Source of the DNA: Aegilops tauschii subsp. strangulata
Taxonomy: Eukaryota > Streptophyta > Magnoliopsida > Poales > Poaceae
DNA length: 64,000 bases
Direction: 5' to 3'
Assembly: GCF_002575655.3 (NCBI RefSeq)
Contig: NC_053036.3
Coordinates: forward strand, 161,610,627-161,674,626
Part shown: piece by piece, positions 25,431 through 36,189 of the stretch
Position numbering within the stretch: the stretch's first letter is position 1
Layout: the number at the start of each line of letters is the position of its first letter
The notes under the pieces: generated by a model
Databases searched by the model: none
The model's input: the letters and a program-made list of their open reading frames with translations, nothing else
Told to the model about the DNA's origin: nothing
Made by a program: the position numbers and the translations under genes

Positions 25431-25689
25431 CCATGTACACGAGCCATGGCCGTACGTATGCACGAGTAGGCGTTCGAGACCCTGCCCGTATGTACGTACG
25501 TGGCCGTATTTTCTTTCTTGCACCCTGGCCGATGTACGTACGTGTACATGCTACGTGCGCGCCTCTACTACGACACGTATGCGCCTCTACTACGACACGT
25601 GCGCGCCTCTACATCGACCAGTATATATGTACGTACACGTTCGCGACCAGAATGACAACGCTACGTACGCTTCGACCAGGTGGGTCCCG

Positions 25690-26055
25690 ACTGTCATGCA
25701 CTTCCTTGCCTGCGAAGATGTAGCTGGTGGGTCCCAGCAGTCAGGGGGCGAATCGTTTTTTTTGTCCGGACGCACTTCCTTGTGTGCGAAGGTGTAGCTG
25801 TTGGGTCCCAGCAGTCAGGGGGGGAATCGTTTTGTTTTTTTTGCCCGGACGCACTTCCTTGCGTGCGAAGATGTAGCTGGTGGGTCCCAGCAGTCAGGGG
25901 GGCGAATCATTTTTTTCGGACACACTTCCTTGCGTGCGAAGATGTAGCTGGTGGGTCCCAGCAGTCAGGGGGGCGAATCGTTTTTCTTTTCGGACGCACT
26001 TCCTTGCGTGCAAAGATGTAGCTGGTGGGTCCCAGCAGTCAGGGGGAAACGTTTT
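25690..26055. repeat. About 74-bp tandem repeats (gtgggtcccagcagtcagg)
   Basis: Five copies, marked by gatgtagctg or ggtgtagctg at about 25718, 25792, 25869, 25940 and 26014, each followed by gtgggtcccagcagtcagg and a poly-T stretch. Periods are 71-77 bp. Confidence 0.85.
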
Positions 26056-27430
26056 TTCGTGAAATACGGTGGCCCGTCCGGTGGGTCCCCACTGTCAGGT
26101 GGAGGAATAATTATTTTGTGCGTAATAATGAGGCACTTCCTTGCTGCGGCCGTGGACCCAGCTGTCAGCCTCTCCACGTATAGTCCACGTCCGATGGAAG
26201 CCATTCCTTGACCACGTTGACCACGCCGCACCGAGAGCACCAGGGCGGTGAACGATGGCGAGGCCTAAGAAGGGGACGACGCGGAGCCGGGGAAGACGCG
26301 GCGGTGGATGCCCACGCGTAGAGGAGTATGAGGGTTCACTCGTTCGGCTGCGGTGTGAGGCTGCCGTCGCCGCAGAATAACAGGGGGTGTGGGTGCGTAG
26401 AGGGATGGCCTGGCCAGCGGTGGGAGTAGTAGGGGCGGTGAGGCCTCCGCGGCATCACAGCCGGCCACGGGCGGCAGGAGCAGGCGGCACGACCGGCGCT
26501 GCTTTGGGCGGCTGGAGCAAGAAGACCAGAGGTTGAAGAAGCACTACGGCCGTTGGATGGACATCGTACGGTCACTGGAGCTAGAATCGTTCATATATTG
26601 ACTAAAGTTGATAAAGGCCTCCGTCCCAGTCAACTTAGTAGGCCCACAAGTCAGCCTCCCACCAAGGTGGGTCCCAACTAGCAGGGGGGTATTCATTTTT
26701 TGTGCGTAATAAGGAGGCACTTCCAGTGGGTCCGAGCTGACAGCGGGGGGAACGTTTTTTTCGCGAAATACGGTGGCCCGTCCTGTGGGTCCCAGTAGTC
26801 AGGGGGAAACATTTTTTTTTGCGAAATACTGGTGGCCCGTCCGGTGGGTCCCTGCTGTCAGGTGGAGGAATAATTATTTTCCACATAATAAGGAGGCACT
26901 TCCTTGCGGCTGCCGTGGACCCAGCTGTCAGCCTCTCCACATACAATACTCTTCCGATGGAAGTCGGTCATTGACCACATTGACCATGCCGCGCCGAGAG
27001 CACCACGGTGGTGGACAACGGCAAGGCCTAGGAAGGGGATGACGCGGAGCCGGGGAAGACGCGACAGTGGAAGCCCGCGCGGAGAGGAGTACGAGGGTTC
27101 ACCGGTTCGGCTGCGGTGTGAGGCTGTCGTCGCCGCAGAATAACAGGGGGTGTGGGTGGATAGAGGGATGCCCTGGCTAGCGGTGGGAGTAGTAGGGGGC
27201 GCTGAGGCCTGCGCGGCAGCACAGCCGGCCACGGGAGGCGGGAGTAGGTGGTCCCGCCGGCGCTGCTTTGGCGGCTGGAGCAAGAAGATCAAAGATTGAA
27301 GAAACACGACGGCCGTTGGATTGACATCCAACGGTTACGTCTGCTAGAATCGTTTGTTGACGTATATAATAACTAAAAAATCTTGCATACGCGTCAACTA
27401 AACAGGCCCACAAGTCAGACCACTCCCTAT
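26056..27430. repeat. Direct duplication of about 0.6 kb inside CACTA-B
   Basis: The segment from about 26058 (ggtggcccgtccggtgggtcc) to about 26640 recurs from about 26830 to about 27430, with homologous landmarks such as ggtggaggaataattatttt, ccgtggacccagctgtcagc and gaataacagggggtgtggg. A third, more diverged copy is at about 28010-28330. It is GC-rich and non-coding as far as I can see. Confidence 0.8.
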
Positions 27431-28000
27431 TTTTTTTAATAATTTATATATAGCTCATGGCAACTTCTTATGCAATTTATTGCAGTCGTTTTTTTGGTTG
27501 GCCAGGGCCAATTTCGCATATTTCTATGGGTTCCAAACTATTTTTAATACCGAAATGTCGAGCCAGATTTAAAGTACTTTGAAGATATATTTAAATTAGG
27601 TTAATGCCCAGTGAAATAGGAATCTGAAAATGTGAACAAATTCAGAAATTATAAAGTAATTGCCAATTTGTCATCTGTTTTTATATTTACAACCCATTTC
27701 ATATTACTTTCAAGATTTGCAGGCATCTTGAAAGAGTTGCAGCCCATCAGGGCGTAGAAAAATAAGTAGGCCTGGATTGGGTATTCTTCAGAAAAAATAA
27801 ACTGGGCTCATTTTCACAAAGAAAAAAATAGCTGGGCTGGTCACATGGTGAACATAAAATATAAGCTTGGGCTAGACGGGCCACAGCCCAGTTCAAACCC
27901 TGCTCCGTCTCAACAATACGAAACAAAAAAAATACTGCTCGAGTAGCTACGTCCCAGGTGTCAGCCGATCTTGTGCTGTTCTCTTATCTATTGACTAGAT
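27431..28000. other. AT-rich CACTA-B spacer
   Basis: About 570 bp with no gene, repeat or terminal signal that I can support. Confidence 0.5.
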
Positions 28001-28558
28001 ACGCTCACAATGTCGTGGGTCCCAGATGTCAGGAAAACACTAGGAGGAAGCATTTTATTTTTCCATACGCTGACGTGGTGGGCCCCTACTGTCATCCTCT
28101 CCACGTACTTCTGCCGATTCCTGTTGTTTGTTGACCATGTTGACAACGTGAGAGGGCGGCGCCGCGGCGAGCGCACCAAAGCGCGCGGAGGACGTCAGCA
28201 TTAACGATTTAGGAGACGGTGGGGCGGCGATGCGTGCGCTGAGGCGTAGCCAGCCGTGGGAGGCGGAAGTAGGCGGCCCCGCCGGCACTGGTTTGGTTTT
28301 GGCGGCTGGAGGAAGACAAGACTGAAGAAACACGACAGACTGTAAAAGCAGCAGGGGTACTTAACAACCTTAACTGAACCAGCAGGGGCACTTAACAACC
28401 AAAGCTGAAAGCAGTATGAGTACTTATACAGGTTCAACCTTACAAAGCACGCCTTGAACAGTGCTACTTTGCCTACAGTTAACCAAGGGTGAGGCCGCCA
28501 AGCCCCAGGACAAGGCCCAGGCGCCACCCCGTGCATCCACAACCTTCTGAAAGCGGCT

Positions 28559-29990
28559 TCATCTCGCAACATGGTCAATAAACAGGATATTCGCTTTAGA
28601 GCCATGGAAAAGCATGCACATAATCTTCTGTCCTATTCTCCAAGATGGACGGGCCTTCATTATTTGAGACCACCCATGAATAAGTATCTTTTCACCTCCA
28701 AGGGGAATTGAGTAGGTCGACATAAACATCATGTTGTGACCAAGCGCAAGTCTGACCCGACCATGGTCAGGCATCTGTATAGGAACAATAGAACTCGGTA
28801 GTTCCTGTTTCAAGAAGATCACAGCTGTAAAACTGTGTATAAGCAATAGTTTATGAACAACATATATAACAGAAAACAACTCGTACCATAAGTTTCTCGA
28901 CACAGTTGGACCTGTTCAACGAGTGCAGCAGTGGCACACATATCCCACGTGGCCTTCCACCATTGAAACGCCCCCAAGGACCTCAAGACGATCAATAAAG
29001 TGTAGGAACTTGTGGATGTCGATCCAGTCAACTTCAGTGCCATTAGTAACAGCCGAGTTATTACAGAGTAACAAACGAGCAGACTGCTTAACTCTGAAAA
29101 AAACCTACACGTGCCACCAATTATAAGAAAATATTAGTTAGAAGTAGCATCTTCGTGAGAGATTCGTTGCTACTTCTAAACTTAAATTGTGATTAGTTAG
29201 ACAGAATAGGTGGATTAAGAAGTAATCGAGGGAACAAGCAAGAACCAGATACAAAACTAACATGGATGAACAATTGGAACGACGTCGGGGTGGAAGATCG
29301 CAGTGAAGATGAGACCAGGTTCTGCTATTTCCATCAACATTCGTGCGCCAACTTTTAGTCCGTAACACTTGAGAAAGTTTATCCAAGTTCGGCCATAAAA
29401 AAGCAGCGATCTTCTTGGTTCATGAACCAAACTCGGAACTTATATCCATGGCTTGTCTTCACTGTGACCATTAAACTAGTGTATTCAGTTATGGCAAGGC
29501 CGAGCATTTTGAGTACATGTGTTCTGGCAGAGCAAATAATACACTGCAGGAAAAATAATATGAGAACACAGCATGTTCAAAAAACCCCCACCCTCCCGGA
29601 TAGAAAAGAGGATTCTAGGAACATACAGTGCGCATTTCAAAATGCTGTGTTAGGATGAGAAGGAAAAAGTGTGGCGTCTCGCCGAGGGCGCAGAAACCTG
29701 TAGGGTACTCGCACTTTGGGCACTGCAAATGAAACACACTAGATTCAGTAGGAAGAAAAATGCATCAACGGCGGCGGCTGCCATCCTAGGATTACCTGCG
29801 ACCAAGGGACTTGGATTTATCGGGGATGGATGAAGAATTCGTACCTGGTTCTCCATGAGAAAACCCTATGCAATCCCCGAGAGGGGGTTTTCTCTGAACA
29901 AGCAGACGAGGGAGAAGGGGATTCAGGCCCAGTGAAATATTGCCGCTTCGTCCGTCCAGCTTACTGCTAAAGCTGGAAAGGGGGGGGGTT
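28559..29990 (-). pseudogene. B3-domain-like gene copy 1 (captured or element-borne), broken
   Basis: A minus-strand gene of several exons. The last exon (28559-28824) follows a clean acceptor (TTTTACAG) and reads VIFLKQELPSS, RVRLALGHN, then GWSQIMKARPSWRIGQKIMCMLF, the GW...F...L..G pattern of a plant B3 DNA-binding domain. The donor upstream is at about 28887 (ATG|GTACGAG); the phase fits codon completion across the intron. A second upstream segment (about 29260-29450) reads YTSLMVTVKTSHGYKFRVWF and TWINFLKCYGLKVG, another B3-like half, but needs a frameshift near 29390. The 5' end lies near 29860-29990 and resembles that of copy 2. Stops and shifts suggest a pseudogene. B3 assignment is by eye; alternatives cannot be excluded. 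Confidence 0.55.
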
Positions 29991-30060
29991 GTGATTTGAT
30001 GGCTCATTGGGCATTACTGCGGCGCTACGACCGGGGTGTGTCTACCGTGAAGTTGTGCAC
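29960..30060 (-). promoter_or_regulatory. Shared 5' block, copy 1
   Basis: Contains gtgatttgatggctcattgg and gcattactgcggcgctacgac. The same block is at 33430-33480 and, diverged, at 35370-35412. Each lies at the 5' side of a minus-strand gene in CACTA-B, so a common promoter or leader is likely; this role is inference. Confidence 0.5.
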
Positions 30061-30099
30061 TCTAATTTGTGCATATGGCACGTGGACCCCATTGCCGGT

Positions 30100-30300
30100 T
30101 GCCCCACATATCAGCGAAAGGAAGTAGAAAGACAGGAGTAACTAGTTACACATAAATATATTTTTTGACAGAGAGATACTCCCTCTGTAAAGAAATATAC
30201 AAATCTTTTATATCACAGGCTCACCTTGCCGAGAAATATACTCCCTCTGCAACGCACGGGCATTATGGGGGTTCAGCTTTTTTTATGGGGGTTCAGTTGA
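30100..30300. repeat. Degraded Stowaway-like fragments
   Basis: Two copies of the terminal motif tactccctctg (about 30177 and 30239) with aaatata nearby, like the ends of Stowaway MITEs, but no intact inverted partner or TA duplication is seen. Confidence 0.35.
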
Positions 30301-32584
30301 GAATATAATACTCAGATAGGCTCACGGTTCTGGACTTTGGGCCGCAGGCCGACCCTGCATGTTTGGGGGCCCATGTGTTCTACCTCAGCGCTTTTCATAT
30401 TGCAAGCGATCGGTATGGCGCTGGTTTTAGATGCTGTCGCAAGGCGAATACACAAAATTGAATAAAGCACGGCAGTTGTTGGAATGAAATCGAATGACAG
30501 TTCCTAACCAGCAATCAGAGTTGCAATTCTATCAAGGATATACCATGTGATAAATAATACTGTCGTACTACTTATACACACAGGACACTTGTTTCACCAT
30601 GCCAGATTATTACATCAAAATCTCTCGGAGGATAGATCAGTTCGGCAGTTGCGTGCTGCTACTGAAGAATTTCAAAGTTGATTTGGACCAGCTCTCCTTG
30701 CCGAGAAAGTTCGATTTTGACATCATCCCCTACCGCAAGATATGATTTAGATTTGAACCTTGACCATCCTTTAGCATCAATCATCATGCGACCATCCTTT
30801 GTACTTACGGTATATTGAGCAGCTTCATTCACACCAAGGCTGCGCATGGTAAGAGAAACTTGGCCGCGGTCGCCCGGATTGTTGAACGACTCCCTCGTTG
30901 CTCTAGGAATTCTCTGTTTGCAAACAAGAAGACATACCCAAACAGTTAGATCAACACAGTGAATCATGTGAAACAACATGGAAAGAAAAAAGAACGAAGC
31001 ACTTGGGCGGCCAATGCTTACCAAGAAGGTGGACATGTCGGTTTTTGTAAGGACTTTGGTATATGAAGTGCGAACTGCAGCCCAGTCTGTTGCCGGTGCA
31101 ACTGCACGGGCCGGAGCAGATGCAAGTGCAAGTGTTGGTGCAGGTGCCGAAGCCGCCGCTGCTGCCGGAGATGGTGCTCCTTGTAGAGCTGGTGCCGGTG
31201 TCGGAGCAGGTGCCAGTGTCGATACCCGATCCTCCGGTAGATCAGACCGATCCGCTGACGCGGTCGGTGCCCAATCCTCAGCTGGATCAGACTGAGCTGC
31301 TGCCGCTGTCAGTGCTAGAGCAACTGCCGGTGCTCGATCTGTGCGAGACAGCGGCGATCGTGTCTGGTCTGCTATGATCAGCTTTCTAACTTGACTAGGA
31401 TCCGTGACCATGATCCAGTTTTTTTCTTCATTTCTTTAAACGCGAGAAGGACTAATTGTGGCGTTTTTGTTAAACCAAACTGCAGTTCATCATAGGGATT
31501 CAGCTTGTACTTAGACAACAAACTGATCCAATTTTTTCCAGTAATATAAGTGATGGACAGTGCCTTCGTTACTGACACGACATAAGAAGTGAAATCTGCA
31601 AAAATAGCCATCGTAGAGCAAACCAAACGGTTTATTCTGTGATGAATGTCACATGGCAAAACCTGCATCGTAAAATTGCAGGAAAAGAAAGAAAACATGA
31701 CATTAAATCAATAAGATTTACTTGATGTGACACGAGTGAATCCTTACCAGGAAATCACTATGTTGAAGTACTAAACAGAAGATTGATCGTCCAACTATGC
31801 GTGGCATGCAGGGGCCCTGCCTACTCCCACAAGCAGGATAGTCCAAAGGTCGTGACAAATCGTATGGACCGAACATACATGGGACTGGAAATCCTGGTGG
31901 GTGCGATAAACCCTGCAATGCATACAGATATTGGAGTGTAACCATAATTGATAAACCGTCCTCACAAAAAATATGATCTGGATACTTCAAAATATACAGA
32001 CTGAATTGAGTGGACAGACATTAACATAGACCGTTCACACACCAAAAGCGGCAGTACTAATAAACAATACAGGGTTCACAAACACAAATCAAGTACTGAA
32101 CAATAGTACTTACTACAGACAAGCAAAGTTGCACTAACTAAACTCTGCAGACTATTTCTTGCCACCGACCTACGGGATGAACCCCGCATAACTGACTTGG
32201 CCATGGACTTCGTGTGAGATGTCTACATGCACCATCACCATCTTGTCAACCTTGGAGAACCTAACAGAGTGGTCTTCCACTCATAAACATGATGATGAAG
32301 ATAGGCCGCATCAGATTTGTTGGGAAGCTTTACAAGAACCACACCCTTCGTAATCGAAGGCACAACCAGGAAATTGTTGTGGTCAAGTACAGCCTCGAGA
32401 ACACGCCTGACCACAATGCTACAGGAAAACACTAGTTCAGGACACGTGGCGACAAGGACACATCAGCTGGATAGTTCAGTAGTAGAACTCATCATCAAGT
32501 CTTCCAGTTCACACGGCATGACTTTGAGAACTTCATCTCCACCGCGGACCTGGTTCTAATTCAAACAGAAACCATATTTTATTA

Positions 32585-32700
32585 CTACCTCCGTTCAGAA
32601 ATATAAGATGATTTTCGATATTATACTCCATATATGACTACATATACGCACAGAAATGAGTGAACAAAGACACTAGAACATGTCTTCAAAGGCATGAGAG
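32585..32700. repeat. Truncated Stowaway MITE
   Basis: Starts ctacctccgttcagaaatataagatg and continues with the sequence atatgactacatatacgcacagaaatgagtga, typical of a Stowaway family, but the right terminal inverted repeat is missing. Confidence 0.6.
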
Positions 32701-32785
32701 CAGAGGGATTACATGCAATATCCATAACACAAGTTACTGAGGCAAATATACCCTCTTAAAAGGTAGCATTGATGTTCATAAAGTA

Positions 32786-32908
32786 CTCCCTCTGTCCCAA
32801 AATTCTTGTCTCAGATTTGTCTAGATACAGATGTATCAAGTCACATTTTAGTATTAGATACATTCGTATCTAGACAAATCTAAGACAAGAAATTTGGGAC
32901 GGAGGGAG
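32786..32908. mobile_element. Stowaway MITE, complete (123 bp)
   Basis: Ends ctccctctgtcccaaaattcttg and caagaaatttgggacggaggga(g) are inverted repeats that fold over most of the element (tctagacaaatct in both arms). It is flanked by TA (32784-32785 and 32909-32910). It lies in an intron of B3-like gene copy 2. Confidence 0.9.
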
Positions 32909-33279
32909 TAGTTGAAAGTAATCTATAACAAATCAGTGTCAACCTCTCGCATGTTTTGGTCAAAAGAGGAATTTAGAACCGTCATTTGGCACACTAAAAT
33001 CACATGCAAGATCACCCAGAAAGTTGTACTACCAGTACTAGTACTGCGTGTTAGATGAAAAAACACATTCAAGATCGAGAAAAAGATCGTCAACAAGAGA
33101 CATTACCTGGACTTGCTTAATGAGGGATCCCAGAGAGGGGGGCTTGGACAGGGCGATGGCTTTGAGCTTGTCTGCGGTAGTCTCGGCGGGGTGCTTACGC
33201 TTCTTCGTACCATGAGCCTTGACAGTTTTGGCCAGAGCCATAGACATCACGTCGGCTAGTGCTCCGGCGTCCATCCAAG

Positions 33280-33380
33280 AGAGGAAGCTGAGAGAGAAGA
33301 GTGAAAGGAGGAACGAGATGAGGGAGAAGCGAAGCGAGTGGGGGTTTTCTTCAAGAGAGGAAGCTGAGAGAGAAGAGTGA
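33280..33380. repeat. 76-bp direct repeat in the 5' leader of B3-like copy 2
   Basis: The sequence gagaggaagctgagagagaa and following agagtgaaa occur at 33280 and again at about 33356. Confidence 0.8.
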
Positions 33381-33429
33381 AATGATGGTTGCTTCGTCCG
33401 TCCAACTTGCTGCTGGAAAGGAGGGGGTT

Positions 33430-33560
33430 TTGTGATTTGACGGCTCATTGGGCATTACTGCGGCGGTTCGATCGGGGTAGTCTACCGTCACTCTACTACG
33501 GAGTAATTTAGTGCATGGCTGGTGGACCCAGGTGTTGGCTGTCCCACACGTCGGCGAAAG
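33430..33560 (-). promoter_or_regulatory. Shared 5' block, copy 2
   Basis: Contains gtgatttgacggctcattgg and gcattactgcggcg, then tagtctaccgt; also a local repeat gtaatttagtgcatggct at 33503 and 33563. Located just upstream (minus strand) of B3-like gene copy 2. Confidence 0.5.
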
Positions 33561-34148
33561 TGAGTAATTTAGTGCATGGCTAGAGGAGGATCCGCACGGT
33601 AGAGCATGTCCACTGTTTTTCTGAAGAAAAAAATGATTACAGCAAGCGTTTCCACTCTTACGACGGAGGAGTGCGAAACACGGCAGCCACTTGAACATAC
33701 ACAATGCTCCTACTACTAGGCATGTGCAGTGGTTCATACGTCAGTACTACACAATCTTGTTGCTAGTGTAGTAAGATATGACGATAACAAATGATGTTGT
33801 GCGCATGTCAACTACTCCTATATGTAACATAGTACCGCTTTTTTGACTGTCCGGTCGAGAATGAACAGTGAGATCAATGCTAACAGAACTAGGTCCACAG
33901 CGCACGGAGAGTACGGTGCTACAGTACTCCACAAAACATGAACCATATGAAGCACGAATAGTGTTAGGCAGGGTGTATGAAGGGTGCACGGGATGGGAGC
34001 AAAAGTTCCCTTCTCGACCCACTTTTGGGTGTTTGGCAGAGTGCATGAAGGGTGCATGAGTCCACACTAGTAGGTTGACAAAAATACACGAAGAGGAAAC
34101 AACTATATTGAGATGAGAATGCAACCAAACACACCCACACGCTTTGTG
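33561..34148. other. Spacer between minus-strand genes
   Basis: No supported gene. A short direct repeat ggcagggtgtatgaagggtgca / ggcagagtgcatgaagggtgca occurs at about 33966 and 34035. Confidence 0.5.
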
Positions 34149-34946
34149 CTACAGTGACTGATCTGCACCGTTTGAGTTTGATCCAACGGTCATGTTGCAC
34201 CGAGACATGGACATGCCCATGCAGAGGGCGCCTAAACACCACCGAAGTCCCTCTGCTTGTCGAGGCGCACGACGTTGGTGATGCAGGGTGCAACCGCCCG
34301 CAGAGCCCGCTCCCAGTCGACGGGAGCCAGCTCGTCCGTCGAATGGCTCGAATGGATTCCGGTGAAGGAGCCCTGAAAGGATTCGCCCGGCAACGGCGAC
34401 GGCAGCCCGCAACCCCTCCTTGTCTAGCTCAGCCCCCACCATCGCGCGAAGACGGCTCAGGTCCTCGGAGATATAGGTGAAGAAGGAGACCAGGTCAGGA
34501 AGCCGCAGCTCATTGAAGTCGACCGGGTGGTCGAACGGGTTTAGCCCGACGGCCGGCATCGTCGCGCTGGCATGACGGTAGGCATCGCGCAGCCACAACA
34601 CGTGCGTGGCAACTTGGTTAACCAAGTGGCTGAGGCGATCCTGGACCTCGTCACGATCGGCCCGCTCGCGCTCCAGCCGGCTCCCCTGACGGCCTATCGT
34701 ATCTCCCGCTTTCTGCAGCAACGCCGCCGACGCCTCGAGCATCTTTGTGGTGGACGCCTGCCGCTTTTGAAGCTCCGTGAACTCTCGCACATAATGGAGG
34801 AGCATGGCACTCCTCTCCTCCTTGAGCTCACGGAGCTCGACATCCTTGGCCCTGAGCTCCGCATCCTTGGCATGGAGCTCCTGTGTCAGGCGCCTCACCT
34901 CGGACTCTGTGATCTGCTGCGCCGCCATGGCACCAGGTAGAAGCAA
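34149..34946 (-). CDS. Coiled-coil protein of unknown function
   Basis: An intact 265-codon frame. The N-terminal half (after MAAQQITESEVRRL) is a charged heptad-rich coiled coil (LHAKDAELRAKDVELREL and following) to about residue 120. The middle contains LNPFDHPVDFNELRLPDLVSFF followed by a helical segment SEDLSRLRAMVGAEL. The last 50-60 residues are low-complexity and could be frame-shifted, since the adjacent frame is equally open. The internal Met at 34928 (MAAQQ) is an equally good start. I do not recognise a family; it is the third minus-strand gene of the CACTA-B cluster. Confidence 0.5.
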   Translation of the reverse strand: MLLPGAMAAQQITESEVRRLTQELHAKDAELRAKDVELRELKEERSAMLLHYVREFTELQKRQASTTKMLEASAALLQKAGDTIGRQGSRLERERADRDEVQDRLSHLVNQVATHVLWLRDAYRHASATMPAVGLNPFDHPVDFNELRLPDLVSFFTYISEDLSRLRAMVGAELDKEGLRAAVAVAGRILSGLLHRNPFEPFDGRAGSRRLGAGSAGGCTLHHQRRAPRQAEGLRWCLGALCMGMSMSRCNMTVGSNSNGADQSL

Positions 34947-36180
34947 TGGGGAGAGGAAGCAAAGGGGGCGAAACGGCTGAAAGGCAATGCAATCTACGGG
35001 AAGGCGGAGGGAGCGGGGAATCTTTTGGTTTTCACCAGGTAAAACACCAGTCGACGACTTCTCACATCAGGGAGCAGTGGGTTTTTACAGGCGGAGTCAT
35101 CGTGACAAATTGCTGCCGCGCCTGCTCCCGTCAATCAAAAAATTAAAAATCCTGCCACGGCTGCTCCCGTCAATCAAAAAATTAAAAATCCTGCCGCACC
35201 CAAACACCAGAGCAACGCCGCGGTGGATATTTAAATTTACCCTGCCAGCAAGTAGATAAAAAACGGGGTGAAAAAACAAATGTGGCGGCGGCCTAGCTAA
35301 TCGGTCGAACTAGCCCAACTAGCTAGCCACCGTGCTTCACTGATGTACTCGGCGGGAAAGGTGGTCTTTCGTGATTTGACGACTCGTTTACTTGCTTCGG
35401 CGCTACGACCGAGGAGGACCCAGAAAACGCGCGGTAGGGCGTCCCATGTCAGGAAGAATATATGCGTGCACCACCCGGGAGGACCCTGAAACCACGCGGT
35501 AGGGTGTGCCACGTCTCGGCACAGAGGAAAAATGTGCGTGTAAAAATATACTGTATCAGACGTAGTACCTATGGTTCGACCTCGGGACCCAGCCAGTCGG
35601 TCGAAAACACCCCACTAGCCACACAGCTTCATCATGCAAACGTGGCACGGAGGATAGATGTGGTTAGCTCCATCTCGACCAGCCACAACGTCTCTTGTTC
35701 TAGGCGATTCTTCTATTTTCCAAGTTTTTTTAGTTGTAATAACACCACGGCAAGCTAGCGCCGCTCGTCGTGTGTGCCCGTGCAAAGGTTAGACGATGGA
35801 GAGAAGAGAGATTGAGATCGCAGACCTGGGACCCACCAGTAAGTGAGACAACGGTCATGCACGTGTTGACGAGGCACTCCCTCTACTCTACTCAACGCAA
35901 GTACTGTATAAAACCAAGTTATGGGACAAAGCCAACAACCATTCGTTTTTCAGGCTATCGACTTACGCTTTGTAGTCCAGGTTGCCAGTTCGAATCTCGT
36001 CTTTCAGATTTGTTAGTTTTAGGTCCAAATTTGATTAATGACAAGTGGGACCCCCGTGTGTTGTTCCGATATTTCAGTGTAGGATGGTTTTTTTGAACAA
36101 ACACTTTGCGCGGTTAGACAAGTAACGGCACGAGTTACACGTATTTTGCAAGTTTACGAACAAAAATGACAGCGGCATAG
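34947..36180. other. Spacer with 39-bp tandem repeat and third shared block
   Basis: Holds a 39-bp tandem pair (35113 and 35152, ctcccgtcaatcaaaaaatt), a diverged third copy of the shared 5' block (about 35370-35412, gatttgacgactcg ... ggcgctacgaccgagg), and a local duplication around gaggaccc...cgcggtaggg (35415 and 35480). 35780-36070 is similar to 40130-40430. No supported gene apart from these. Confidence 0.55.
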
Positions 36181-36189
36181 AATATCACA

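Larger units (their letters stand above)
30659..33274 (-). pseudogene. B3-domain gene copy 2, multi-exon, with one probable frameshift
   Basis: Exons seen on the minus strand: exon 1 33274-33107 (56 codons from ATG, begins MDAGALADVMSM, has a KKRKHP basic patch, ends at GTAATG); a part near 32556-32470 that ends at a TGA; exon 31912-31748 (55 codons, AG and GT borders); an exon from 31662; and the final exons split by a 108-bp intron (31021-30914, GTAAGC...AACAG). The spliced C-terminus reads VLTKTDMSTFLRIPR, then GRMMIDAKGWSRFKSKSYL and VGDDVKIEL, a typical B3 domain order. An earlier B3-like half has GKNWISLLSKYKLNPYDELQF. A run of seven A residues near 31426 separates two frames (probable 1-base indel). 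B3 proteins bind DNA in the nucleus. Stop at 30659. Confidence 0.65.

Noticed and set aside
24599..25800. Long minus- and plus-strand ORFs of 100-235 codons
   Set aside because: They are translations of tandem DNA repeats; the repeat period alone produces the open frames on both strands.
25690..26055. Regularly spaced repeats resembling a CRISPR array
   Set aside because: Repeats are adjacent and diverged with no unique spacers of constant length, and the genome is a plant.
30978..31377. Plus-strand Ala/Pro-rich ORFs
   Set aside because: They are opposite-strand shadows of the Ala/Pro-rich linker of B3-like gene copy 2.
34154..34940. Plus-strand ORFs opposite the coiled-coil gene
   Set aside because: They are antisense shadows; only the minus-strand frame gives coherent heptads and a continuous 265-codon protein.
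35940..36005. tRNA-like stretch with a B-box-like gccagttcgaatctcg; a similar one near 40330-40360
   Set aside because: Only a B-box-like end is present, with no acceptor stem or clear A box. It could be a SINE or tRNA relic but cannot be supported.
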